A DNA stretch of 64,000 nt, from NCBI GenBank assembly GCA_018711185.1, contig DVIQ01000003.1, forward strand, positions 1-64,000. The letters are read 5' to 3'. Source of the DNA: Candidatus Limivivens intestinipullorum (GTDB taxonomy: Bacteria > Bacillota > Clostridia > Lachnospirales > Lachnospiraceae). The notes beneath the pieces were generated by a model. That model did no database searches, was not told the DNA's origin, and saw only the letters and a list, made by a program, of their open reading frames with translations. The translations under genes and the position numbers were made by a program. This document shows, in pieces, positions 6,710 through 14,734 of this stretch. Positions within the stretch are counted from its first letter, which is position 1. Every line of letters starts with the position of its first letter.

Positions 6710-7061
6710 AATGCAAACTGACCTCCTTTATTCCGACAATCCGAACAGTACTAGCTATTTCATCTATGTTACATGGATTATAGGGTTCTCCCTGTTCATC
6801 AAGCGGCTGTAAAATAATCCGCCACGGCTCTTTTCTTGTCTTTACATCTATTGCAAAATACCCTTTTAAATTTCTCTCTAATTTGTGAAAATGAAAGAAC
6901 GGCATGCTTATAATATCTTTTATAACTATAGCTTGCTGTATTGCATTTATACGCGAAAGCAGGCTTCTAGCCAGAATATCATTCCCCCCGAACATCTTCT
7001 TTGCTTCTTTGAAGCTGGTGCAATATTTTTCAACCCTTACATTTTCATATATGATCTTCAT
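6702..7061 (-). CDS. RelE/HigB-superfamily toxin
   Basis: 119 residues. The LARSLLSRINAIQQA segment, the HKLERNLKGYFAIDV segment and the terminal EPWRIILQPLD ... IVGIKEVSLHYE match the RelE/ParE-like fold, specifically the HigB or plasmid-maintenance killer type. Such toxins cut mRNA at the ribosome. It is the first gene of a two-gene operon, the antitoxin overlapping its end by 8 bp. The ribosome site is weak (GAGGGAG is about 16 bases away), which would keep toxin output low. The promoter has an 11-bp inverted repeat operator. Confidence 0.8.
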   Translation of the reverse strand: MKIIYENVRVEKYCTSFKEAKKMFGGNDILARSLLSRINAIQQAIVIKDIISMPFFHFHKLERNLKGYFAIDVKTRKEPWRIILQPLDEQGEPYNPCNIDEIASTVRIVGIKEVSLHYE

Positions 7062-7086
7062 ATATGATTTCTATATTCTCCCTCAA

Positions 7087-7140
7087 ATAAAATTACCCAT
7101 CAGGTAATTTTATACTATCAGACATCTACGTTTTCGTCAA
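7087..7140 (-). promoter_or_regulatory. Toxin-antitoxin promoter with operator palindrome
   Basis: On the minus strand TTGACG (7135-7140) and TAGTAT (7112-7117) are 17 bases apart. Overlapping the end of the -10 is a perfect 11-bp inverted repeat, ATAAAATTACC/GGTAATTTTAT (7087-7097 and 7103-7113), with a 5-base centre. This is a fitting site for autorepression by the Xre antitoxin. Confidence 0.75.
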
Positions 7141-7200
7141 CGGCTCTTTTACTTTTATTTACACATGGTAACGGGCCATCCAGCCGAACCGCTGCAAATT

Positions 7201-7282
7201 TGTTGCAGTTCAGCCTTTCTGAACCGCAGTCGCAAAAATCCATTTGAAATCGCCTTCGGCAATAGGATTTTTCCGCGCAACC
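7201..7282 (+). repeat. Family B element, degenerate partial copy
   Basis: It contains a diverged left hairpin (TTGCAGTTCAGCC ... CTGAACCGCAG) and the central GCAAAAATCCATTTGAAATCGCC part, but lacks the right third. It lies in the 375-base gap between the toxin operon and the TSCPD gene, which holds nothing else recognised. Confidence 0.6.
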
Positions 7283-7435
7283 GCCTCATACCCTTTACAA
7301 TTCCCCCGTTTCTGCTATAATGAGTTCAGTTCAGTCACCCCGCTTCCACGGTCTTCTGAACGTTTTCCATAACCATACATAGAGGGCTGCCTCCCCAGCG
7401 GCGCCCCGATTTTTCAAGAAAGGACGGATTTCACC

Positions 7436-7678
7436 ATGTTATACAAGACAAAAGGCGTCTGCGCCCAGGCCATCGAGTTTGAGCTGGACGGACACATCAT
7501 TAAAAACGTAAGATTTGTCGGCGGCTGCAGCGGCAATACCCAGGGCGTCGCCGCTCTGGTAAAGGGCATGACGGCAGAAGAAGCCATTCAGCGCCTGGAA
7601 GGCATCAAATGCGGCTTTAAGCCCACCTCATGTCCGGATCAGCTTGCCAAGGCTTTAAAACAGGCGATCGCGCAGTAA
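7436..7678 (+). CDS. TSCPD domain protein, TIGR03905 family
   Basis: 80 residues. GVCAQAIEFELDGHIIKNVRFVGGCSGN, the GVAALVKGMTAEEAI segment and the ending TSCPDQLAKAL are diagnostic for this small uncharacterised family, which is related to the C-terminal domain of class II ribonucleotide reductases. The conserved Cys residues (GVCAQ, GGCSG, TSCPD) suggest metal or redox chemistry, but no function is established. It is a single gene with its own terminator at 7826-7870. Confidence 0.88.
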   Translation: MLYKTKGVCAQAIEFELDGHIIKNVRFVGGCSGNTQGVAALVKGMTAEEAIQRLEGIKCGFKPTSCPDQLAKALKQAIAQ

Positions 7679-7825
7679 GCCCCGCGCCTGTAAACGCCGG
7701 CAGGCGGCATGCGCGCCCTCAGTTTGTCCGGCAGTGCAGACGGAAGAACTTTGCGCCTGCGCTCTCCGTTTTCGGCAAATGCCCGCTTATATCAGCATGG
7801 CAGTCGCTTGCCTGGCTTATCGTGT

Positions 7826-7870
7826 AAAGAGGCCGCGGATGGAAAGCGTATCCAGCCGCGGCCTCTTTTT
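7826..7870. terminator. Bidirectional terminator
   Basis: A 13-bp perfect stem AAAGAGGCCGCGG/CCGCGGCCTCTTT (7826-7838 with 7856-7868) with a 17-base loop lies between the convergent TSCPD and GH2 genes. Confidence 0.85.
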
Positions 7871-9660
7871 CAGCGCGTGCCGCGCCGTCTCTCATTTATC
7901 TCTTTTATAATCTCCGGATCAACCTTAAAATTCCGTTCCATATCCAGCAGTCCGTTTATCTCCTGCTGCACATCCGTTATCTGCGTATAACAGAAGCCGC
8001 ACACATGAGGAAGATCCTTGACCGCCGTCGTCACCGCGTCGTATCTTTGAATAAATTCCTCCCTGGTGTTCACCTTATTTCCGTAGCCCCAGCCGGAATC
8101 ATCGTTGTTAAAAGCAATTCCCCCGTACTCGCTGATCAGAACCGGCTGTCCCCGGTATTGATAGCCGTCCGCGAAAGCCATATGATCGCCGGTATTGCAG
8201 GAAACCTTCCCTGCCAGGATTTCCTCCCATCGCTCCGTATAGTGCCGCTGCAGGTCCTCTCCCTTTTCCTCATAGTTATGAAGCGTAATAATATCCGACA
8301 CCGTATGTTCCCAGCCGTCGTTTACAATCACCGGACGGTTGGCGTCAAAGCTCTTGGTCAGATGATAAATGGCCTCTGTAAAATGCTGCTGCTTCCGATC
8401 CGTTTTTACTCTTCCGATTCCCCAGGACTCGTTAAAGGGCGTCCAGGTGATGATACACGGATGGTTATAATTCTGCCTTACAATCTCCATCCATTCCTCT
8501 GTAAATTCCTCCACGGCATCGTCTCCGTACCGGTATGCCGCCGCCATCTCGCTCCATACCAGCAGGCCCTTCACGTCGCACCAGTACAGGAAGCGCTCGT
8601 CCTCTGTTTTCTGGTGCTTGCGCAGGCCGTTAAAGCCCAGAGCCTGAATCCGCTCGATATCCAGAATCAGAGCCTCCTCGTCCGGCGGTGTCAGGTGGGA
8701 ATCCTTCCAGTATCCCTGATCCAGAATCAGTCTCTGGTACAGAGGCGTTCCGTTCAGCAGAATCTGATCTCCGTCAATCCGGATCTGCCGCATGGCAAAA
8801 TAGGAGCCCGCCTCATCCACCGGCTTTCCGCCCTTCAGCAGCCGGAATTCCACATCGTACAAATCCGGTGTTTCCGGGCTCCATGCGCGCACAGCCCACT
8901 CCATTCCGGTATGCCCTTCCGCGCAGAGGTCGTGAACCGCCGTTATTCTGGGCTTCGTCACAGCCGTCAGCGTCCTGCTGATCAAAACATCTTCAAAGGT
9001 GATCACCGTCTCAATCATCCAGTCCGGACCGGTAAGGCCTTCCGGAGCGCAGATTTCGTACTCCGTCTCCAGCGCGTTCCGCTCCAGATCCGGCGTCATC
9101 TTCACCCTTTCCAGCCGTACCGGCGGAACATATTCGCACCATACGGTTTTCCAGATTCCCGTGGTCTGCACATACCAGCAGCCGAAATTTTTCTCCACCC
9201 ATCTCTGCTTCCCCCTGGGCTGCCCGGCGTCAAAAGAATCCTCCGCTTTTACGACCAGTTCATTCTCCCCTTCCCGCATCAGATCCGTAATGTCAAAGGA
9301 AAATCTGGCATAGCCGCCCCTGTGGCTTCCGGCAAACTGTCCGTTTACCCAGATCTTGGTCAGAAAATCGCTTCCCTCAAAATGCAGAATGCAGCGGTTT
9401 TCCCCGAAAAGCTTTGGGTCTGCCTCCCAGGTTCTCCGGTACCAGACAAAATCGTGGCGCGTCTCGTCCTGGATTCCGCTCAGTTTCGTCTCATAGGTAA
9501 ACGGAACCTGGATTTTCCGCTCCATTGGAAAATGCAAAAACCACTGGTCTCTCTCACCGATGTTCCCATCGTCAAATCCAAAGTCCCAGACGCCGTTTAA
9601 GTTCGTCCAATTCTTCCGCACAAACTGCGGCCTTGGGTAATCTTTGCGGTAGCATTTCAT
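7870..9660 (-). CDS. Glycoside hydrolase family 2 protein (beta-galactosidase/glucuronidase type)
   Basis: 596 residues. There is an N-terminal jelly-roll sugar-binding domain (to about 170, WVNGQFAGSHRGGYARF), an immunoglobulin-like middle domain, and a TIM barrel from about 300. The acid/base Glu is in TPFNESWG (about residue 410) and the nucleophile Glu in LISEYGG (about 512), both as in GH2. It has no signal peptide, so it acts in the cytoplasm on sugars brought in by the nearby ABC transporter. The start overlaps the stop of the GH106-like gene by 4 bp, so the two enzymes are translationally coupled and probably act on one oligosaccharide. The exact sugar is not readable from sequence. 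Confidence 0.88.
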   Translation of the reverse strand: MKCYRKDYPRPQFVRKNWTNLNGVWDFGFDDGNIGERDQWFLHFPMERKIQVPFTYETKLSGIQDETRHDFVWYRRTWEADPKLFGENRCILHFEGSDFLTKIWVNGQFAGSHRGGYARFSFDITDLMREGENELVVKAEDSFDAGQPRGKQRWVEKNFGCWYVQTTGIWKTVWCEYVPPVRLERVKMTPDLERNALETEYEICAPEGLTGPDWMIETVITFEDVLISRTLTAVTKPRITAVHDLCAEGHTGMEWAVRAWSPETPDLYDVEFRLLKGGKPVDEAGSYFAMRQIRIDGDQILLNGTPLYQRLILDQGYWKDSHLTPPDEEALILDIERIQALGFNGLRKHQKTEDERFLYWCDVKGLLVWSEMAAAYRYGDDAVEEFTEEWMEIVRQNYNHPCIITWTPFNESWGIGRVKTDRKQQHFTEAIYHLTKSFDANRPVIVNDGWEHTVSDIITLHNYEEKGEDLQRHYTERWEEILAGKVSCNTGDHMAFADGYQYRGQPVLISEYGGIAFNNDDSGWGYGNKVNTREEFIQRYDAVTTAVKDLPHVCGFCYTQITDVQQEINGLLDMERNFKVDPEIIKEINERRRGTR

Positions 9661-12600
9661 ATCTGTGTCCTCCTTGTTATCGGAACTGTCCCGCGGACAG
9701 TAATCTTTGGCGTTGTCAGAATTCCCTGCGGATGAAGCTGGTATTCATACGCCCACTCCGCGCCCTCCGTCCGGTAGGAATCCGGGTGTCCCTTCCACGC
9801 AAAGGTATGGTTGCAGTTGTGAAGGGCTCCAAAGGTATTATAGCGGTTTCCGTAAGCTTTCAGCTCCAAAACATGCCGTCCGGCCTTCACGTTCCGGATT
9901 TTTAACGTGTATGGAGAAAACGCGATTCTCCCCTGTATCTCCCCGTCCAGCAGAACCTGAATAAGCGGACAGCGAAACTGCGGCGCGCTTATTTCCAGAT
10001 CCCCGTCCCGTTCCACATTCAGGGGAATCTGGTATCGGAGGTTTCCCCCGTAGAAGGGCAGTCCCTGTACGCAGAAATCCCCGAACGCCAGCTCCCTTCT
10101 TTGGCCTGTCAGACAAAGATTCTTTCCCTCCGCCCGGACGCCGAAATCTCCCAGAAGATACATGGCTTCCAGGTGAAACCTGGGATGGTACGGCATTTCC
10201 GCGATCAGGATGTTTTCCCCTGCCCGCAGTCCAGGCAGCGCGACCGTCTGAATCGAACGGTCCACGTAATACCCGGTAATTTCCGGTGAAACCGCTTCTC
10301 CATTCAAAGTCAGTCTGGTCTGTGCCGCCTGTTCCAAAGCCAGCACGGGATGGTCGATGGAAATTTCCGACCGGATGGTAAACCGAAGGGAAATCCGGTG
10401 GCTGCCGCAGTCTTCCTCCGGCATCAGCCAGGGCTGCGGAAACGCCTCCTGTCTCAGCGGATAGCCCAGCTTTTTCCGGTAAGCATTGTCAATCCGGAGA
10501 ATTTCTTCCGGCGCTTCCCACTTCATGCCGTCCAGGCTGGACTCGGCCATATCCAGGACGCAAACATTCGGCTCCTCCAGACAGAACGGAACATAATCCG
10601 GCAGCCTTATCCCGGAATCTTTTGCTGTCTGAACCGGAGCGGACGCTTCCTTTTCCGGCAGCGCGCCTTCTTCCAGCCGGTTCTGCGCAGATGCTTCCGC
10701 TGGTGAACGCTCCTCACGCTGAATCCGCGCAGACGCTTCCGCCGTGGAACGCTCCTCCCTCCGGTCCGGCGCGGGCGCTTCGTCCAATGCGTACAAAAGA
10801 GAATCGTGGTCATATACCGTCTCCAGAATCCGCGTGCGCCCATCCTTATGCGTACAAGATACCTCCCGAATCTCTCCTGTCATAGCGTCATAAAGAGTCG
10901 GGCGGTAATACCCCTTTACCTCTATCCGCAGTTCTTCCCTCCGGGGCAGATCCGGATTTTTCATGAGATAACAGTGAGCCAGAAACAGCCAGATCCGCTT
11001 CCCGTCCCGGCGCATCTGATACAGCAGATTTTCCGCCCGCGCGCCCCGGCTGTCGCGGACATCCACCAGCCGGTCCGTCTGCAGCGCCTCCAGTACGCCG
11101 CATTTGGAAAATGGGATTTGCTCGCATTTCTTCGCCAATTCGGCAGACTCCCCGCTCTCTTTTGCGTCTGTCAGCCTGGGAATCTCTCCCGCGAAGATCA
11201 CCCTTCCGCCGCTCCTTTTAAAAGCCTCCAGCCGCCGCAAAGTGCTCCGGCGCAAAGTAACGCAGTTTGGCACAAGGATTGTGTCATACATCATCTTTCC
11301 TACCATAAACGCAGAGGTTCCGTCCGCCGGCATCTGCCCGCGGCCGGCCACCCGTTCCGTCTTTGCTGTCCGCTCCCGGTCGGCCGCTCGTTTCGTCTCC
11401 GCAGTCCGCTCCCGTACGGCCGCTCGTTTCGTCTCCTCAGTCCGCTCCCGGACAGCCGCTCGTTCCGTCTCCGCAGCCCGCTCCCGGACAGCCGCTCGTT
11501 CCGTCTCCGCGGCCCGCTCCCGGTCGGCCGCTCGTTCCGTCTCCGCAGCCCGCTCGCCGGCTTCCAGGAGTTTCTCATCGGGCGTCAGCTCCGGCCACAG
11601 CGCTTCGGAAATAAAGTCGAAATCAATCTGCCCCAGCAGCAGCCACTCCGTCAGCTCCCGGAAATTCCGGTCCATTTCCTCCCTTTTCTCCTGGGTCTGT
11701 TCCCTGGTTCCCCAGTACAGCCAGTAGGATTCGATGGGATGAATGACCGCCACCTTTACCACCGGAACCCCTCTGGTCAGCGCCGTGTTCAATCTTGCGA
11801 AATAATCCTCAATCAGCGGATATTCCCGATACCAGGGAGACTGGTATCCGATCGAAGCCGGATAGTCCCGCTTGGCTTCTCCCGCCATGGAAGTCCAGGT
11901 CAGGTGATGCACCCGGACCGTGACACCCAGGGCAGCCTGCCAGTCTCCGGCCAGTTTATGTCCCCTGAAATCAAACTCCCATCCCGTAACGCCGTAAAGC
12001 TCGCTGAGCATCCCTTCGCGCCCGTACTGGCGCACCGCGCTCTGGGCCTGCTTCGCCGTATTCAGTTCTCTGGAATCGTACAGCATATCGATGCCGGGAA
12101 TGTCAAAGGAACGGTAAGACCGCATCGCCTCCCCCACCGATCCGGTCTGGGATTCCAGGGTCGGCTCCTGCATCAGATGCCCGGTCAGAAGAATCCCGTG
12201 GGCCCGGCACCAGGCGCCGATCCGGTCCGCGAACGCCCGGACAAACCGGTCGCAGAGATGGTCATGGTAACGGTAGCGTGCCGCGGATGCCTTCCCGTTT
12301 GGGAGCTCCCAGACACACTCCGGAAAACCGGCGAAAAAGTCCGTTCCGTAAGCCTCCCGGTAGGTAAGGGCAAAATCATCTGTCCAGGGAAGCGTCATCC
12401 GTGTTTCCTCACCGGCAAATCCCAGGGTGTTTTTTGATGAAAACTGGGGTTCATCCGTAAAAATAGCGGGCACGCTTTTGCCAAATTCTTCTCCCAGAGC
12501 CCGGAAATAGGCCTCATGGGTAATCTCCAGAAACCGGTCAATAGCCTTCGGATTCAGGGTATCCACATAAGCCTGGTTATTAAACCAGGGATTATCCCCG

Positions 12601-13124
12601 GCAATTTCCCGGTATAAATACCAGATACGGCTATTCTCCGCGCGCCGCCTTTCCGATGTCCCTTCTTCCAGCATCCGGTACGCCTTCAGGCACCCCTGTT
12701 CCAGTGTCACCTCATAGCGCGCCAGCAGACAGCGGTCCCGGTTTTCCTCAAGGGGCTCCGGGGAAAAAACCAGATATTTCTGACGCAGCGCCCTCTCCTT
12801 CGTCACCAGCCCCCCGGCCGCGCCGGAAGGAAAACGATCCTCGTCATAAAGCCAGGTAAGCATTCCCAGCTCCTTTGCCTTCTGGTTCGCGTACCGGATC
12901 TGCTTCATAAACGCGTCTGACAGGTACGGAATATCCATCCCCGTCCGGCTGTGCAGATGGCTTCCTCCCATTCCCATACTCTTCAAATCCTCAAGAATCC
13001 GGTCCGTGTCCTCCTCTGTCACCCGGCAGTTCCAGGCCCAGAAAGGCGTTCCCCGGTACTCGCAGCCCGGATTCTGAAACAATTCCTTTGTCAATGCCGG
13101 GCTTTCCTTTTGTTTATACAGCAT
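9657..13124 (-). CDS. Large glycosyl hydrolase, GH106-like (alpha-L-rhamnosidase type), with repeat-expanded linkers
   Basis: 1155 residues without a signal peptide. The start (NPGCEYRGTPFWAWNCRV, then MGMGGSHLHSRTGMDIPYLS) and the GHLMQEPTLESQ, PGIDMLYD and EGMLSELYGVTGWEF segments resemble the catalytic region of GH106/alpha-rhamnosidase-like proteins. The C-terminal region (from about 830) has beta-sandwich character. Two low-complexity blocks are inserted: six 12-residue units of the ERAAETERAADR type at residues 524-595, and three 14-16 residue units of the REERSTAEAS type at about 778-827. The family call is by recognition and moderately sure. Coupling to the GH2 gene and to the upstream regulators suggests degradation of a rhamnose-containing plant or host glycan in the cytoplasm. 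Confidence 0.72.
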   Translation of the reverse strand: MLYKQKESPALTKELFQNPGCEYRGTPFWAWNCRVTEEDTDRILEDLKSMGMGGSHLHSRTGMDIPYLSDAFMKQIRYANQKAKELGMLTWLYDEDRFPSGAAGGLVTKERALRQKYLVFSPEPLEENRDRCLLARYEVTLEQGCLKAYRMLEEGTSERRRAENSRIWYLYREIAGDNPWFNNQAYVDTLNPKAIDRFLEITHEAYFRALGEEFGKSVPAIFTDEPQFSSKNTLGFAGEETRMTLPWTDDFALTYREAYGTDFFAGFPECVWELPNGKASAARYRYHDHLCDRFVRAFADRIGAWCRAHGILLTGHLMQEPTLESQTGSVGEAMRSYRSFDIPGIDMLYDSRELNTAKQAQSAVRQYGREGMLSELYGVTGWEFDFRGHKLAGDWQAALGVTVRVHHLTWTSMAGEAKRDYPASIGYQSPWYREYPLIEDYFARLNTALTRGVPVVKVAVIHPIESYWLYWGTREQTQEKREEMDRNFRELTEWLLLGQIDFDFISEALWPELTPDEKLLEAGERAAETERAADRERAAETERAAVRERAAETERAAVRERTEETKRAAVRERTAETKRAADRERTAKTERVAGRGQMPADGTSAFMVGKMMYDTILVPNCVTLRRSTLRRLEAFKRSGGRVIFAGEIPRLTDAKESGESAELAKKCEQIPFSKCGVLEALQTDRLVDVRDSRGARAENLLYQMRRDGKRIWLFLAHCYLMKNPDLPRREELRIEVKGYYRPTLYDAMTGEIREVSCTHKDGRTRILETVYDHDSLLYALDEAPAPDRREERSTAEASARIQREERSPAEASAQNRLEEGALPEKEASAPVQTAKDSGIRLPDYVPFCLEEPNVCVLDMAESSLDGMKWEAPEEILRIDNAYRKKLGYPLRQEAFPQPWLMPEEDCGSHRISLRFTIRSEISIDHPVLALEQAAQTRLTLNGEAVSPEITGYYVDRSIQTVALPGLRAGENILIAEMPYHPRFHLEAMYLLGDFGVRAEGKNLCLTGQRRELAFGDFCVQGLPFYGGNLRYQIPLNVERDGDLEISAPQFRCPLIQVLLDGEIQGRIAFSPYTLKIRNVKAGRHVLELKAYGNRYNTFGALHNCNHTFAWKGHPDSYRTEGAEWAYEYQLHPQGILTTPKITVRGTVPITRRTQI
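10643..10790 (-). repeat. Coding tandem repeat 2 in the GH106-like gene
   Basis: Three imperfect units of 14-16 codons (core REERSxAEAS) encode a charged Ala/Glu/Arg-rich linker. Confidence 0.7.
11340..11555 (-). repeat. Coding 36-bp minisatellite in the GH106-like gene, six units
   Basis: Exactly 216 bp made of six 36-bp units. Each encodes a 12-residue ER-A-ET-R-A-R type block, so unit gain or loss keeps the reading frame. Confidence 0.9.
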
Positions 13125-13234
13125 ATGCTTCCTCCCCGCGGATTCATTGAAAATTCGCTTCGCGAATGGAATCCGCTCACGCCTGAATCATTTTCCTCCG
13201 CCGCCGGATCCGTAACGATCCAGCATCCGAACCG

Positions 13235-14734
13235 TTACCCGGATTCTTCCTTCGCGGCGGTATTTCCAGCTTCCCCGATTACCCGTTCCTTCCGGTAATC
13301 GGTTATCGTTTTCCCTGTAGTCTTCCGGAACACCCGCACCATATAGTTTTCATTGGAAAACCCGGTAAGCTCCGCGATCTCCCCCAGGGTATGCGTTCCT
13401 TCTTTCAGATATTCCTTTACCAGTTCGATCTTTTTCTGGTTAATATACTGGACGGGCGCCATATTTGTCCTGGCCTTAAACTTTTTGATAAAGAGCGAAA
13501 CGCTCATATTTTTAAACTCCGCCAACTCCTTCAGTGTAATTCTGGCGGAACAGTGCTTGTCAATGTAATCCAGCACATCAAAAAATCCATCCCTGTCCAG
13601 CTTTTCCGCCAGTTCCCTGCGCAGACCCGCCATCATCTTTGTGAGGCCTTCCAGAAGCCCGTCCGCGGACTTAGCCGAAATCACGGTGTCCACCGCCGGA
13701 TACCGGTTATTCCACCATACAATCTCCCGGTCCGTAAAATACTCCCGCAGAACGCTGTAAATAAAAATACTCACAGACTGCGTAAGGATCTCCTTCACCG
13801 TCTTAGGCCGGATTCGTTCCCTCCTGCACTGATCCAGGTAGCTTCGAAGCTGCCGCTCAAAGGCCCCGATTCCCTCCGGCCCGGTAAATTCCTTCTTGTC
13901 AAACAAAACGCCCGGCCGTTCCTGGCTCCAGCGAATGTCCTTCGCGTAAAATACCTGGGTATCCTTCTTGTAAAACCGCATCTGCGCGGCGTCCTCCGCC
14001 TCCTCATACCCTTTCGGTATACCCTGCAGTTCCTGAAATTCCCTGCTCACCGCCAGATACGGCATTTCATTGGTATACTGAAAAATATTTTTCAGGATGG
14101 CCTCCGTATAGCCTTCCAGCAGTTCCCTGCGCGCCTCCTGGTCCGCCTCCTCCGGAAATTCAAAAATCACAAAAGGACTGCGCCCATGAACGGACTCAAT
14201 CAGATAACCCATGCGGTAATGCGCCACAATATCATTCACCAGTTTCGCGGCCATCTGCTGCTTTCCATTTTCCGGCATCTGAAAGATCGCCACGGCCTTA
14301 ATCCCGCCCTGGTCCGGCTGGGGACCGCCGTCATTTTCCGGCCGCCTTCTGGCCTCTCTTTGAGAGATCATTTCATAAACCCGGTGGATTTCCTTCTCTA
14401 TGGTTTCCTGATTGATGCTGTTTTTCAAAAGATACCCGTCCGTCCCCAGGGAAATCGCTTCCTTGGCGTACTCAAACTTATCGTAGCAGCTCAGAATAAT
14501 AATTCCTTCCGCCAGATGCTGCTCCCGGATCTTCCGGATAAACTCCAGCCCGCTCATATAAGGCATCTCAATATCCGTAATGACAATATCCACAATATTC
14601 GTTTTCAGAAAATCCAGGGCATCCCCGGCCAGACCAAAGGCCCCGGCCACCCGGATATCCCCGCAGTTTTCCAGAATCGACTGGATTCCAACGCGCGCCA
14701 AAATCTCATCATCCACCACCAGCACCCGGATCAT
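13235..14734 (-). CDS. Response regulator with AraC-type output domain (YesN-like)
   Basis: Approximately 499 residues. The N-terminal receiver domain has the VVDDE acidic pair and VITDIEMPYMSG with the phospho-acceptor Asp (about residue 54); the conserved Lys is in YLLKNS. A long middle region of about 250 residues follows, and the last 100 residues are an AraC helix-turn-helix (ITLKELAEFKNMSVSLFIKKF, then LGEIAELTGFSNENYMVRVFRKTTGKTITDYR). The ATG at 14734 with GGAGGTGAG upstream is preferred over a TTG at 14749. It overlaps the sensor kinase gene and precedes the two glycosidase genes, which it probably activates. Confidence 0.93.
   Translation of the reverse strand: MIRVLVVDDEILARVGIQSILENCGDIRVAGAFGLAGDALDFLKTNIVDIVITDIEMPYMSGLEFIRKIREQHLAEGIIILSCYDKFEYAKEAISLGTDGYLLKNSINQETIEKEIHRVYEMISQREARRRPENDGGPQPDQGGIKAVAIFQMPENGKQQMAAKLVNDIVAHYRMGYLIESVHGRSPFVIFEFPEEADQEARRELLEGYTEAILKNIFQYTNEMPYLAVSREFQELQGIPKGYEEAEDAAQMRFYKKDTQVFYAKDIRWSQERPGVLFDKKEFTGPEGIGAFERQLRSYLDQCRRERIRPKTVKEILTQSVSIFIYSVLREYFTDREIVWWNNRYPAVDTVISAKSADGLLEGLTKMMAGLRRELAEKLDRDGFFDVLDYIDKHCSARITLKELAEFKNMSVSLFIKKFKARTNMAPVQYINQKKIELVKEYLKEGTHTLGEIAELTGFSNENYMVRVFRKTTGKTITDYRKERVIGEAGNTAAKEESG

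Noticed and set aside
8005-9600. Long plus-strand reading frame opposite the GH2 gene
   Set aside because: It is the antisense of a clear GH2 coding region, with low-complexity Arg/Pro/Leu-rich content and no ribosome site.
10806-12437. Long plus-strand frame opposite the GH106-like gene
   Set aside because: It is antisense shadow, including mirrored minisatellite (LPVGRSFRL repeats), without domain features.
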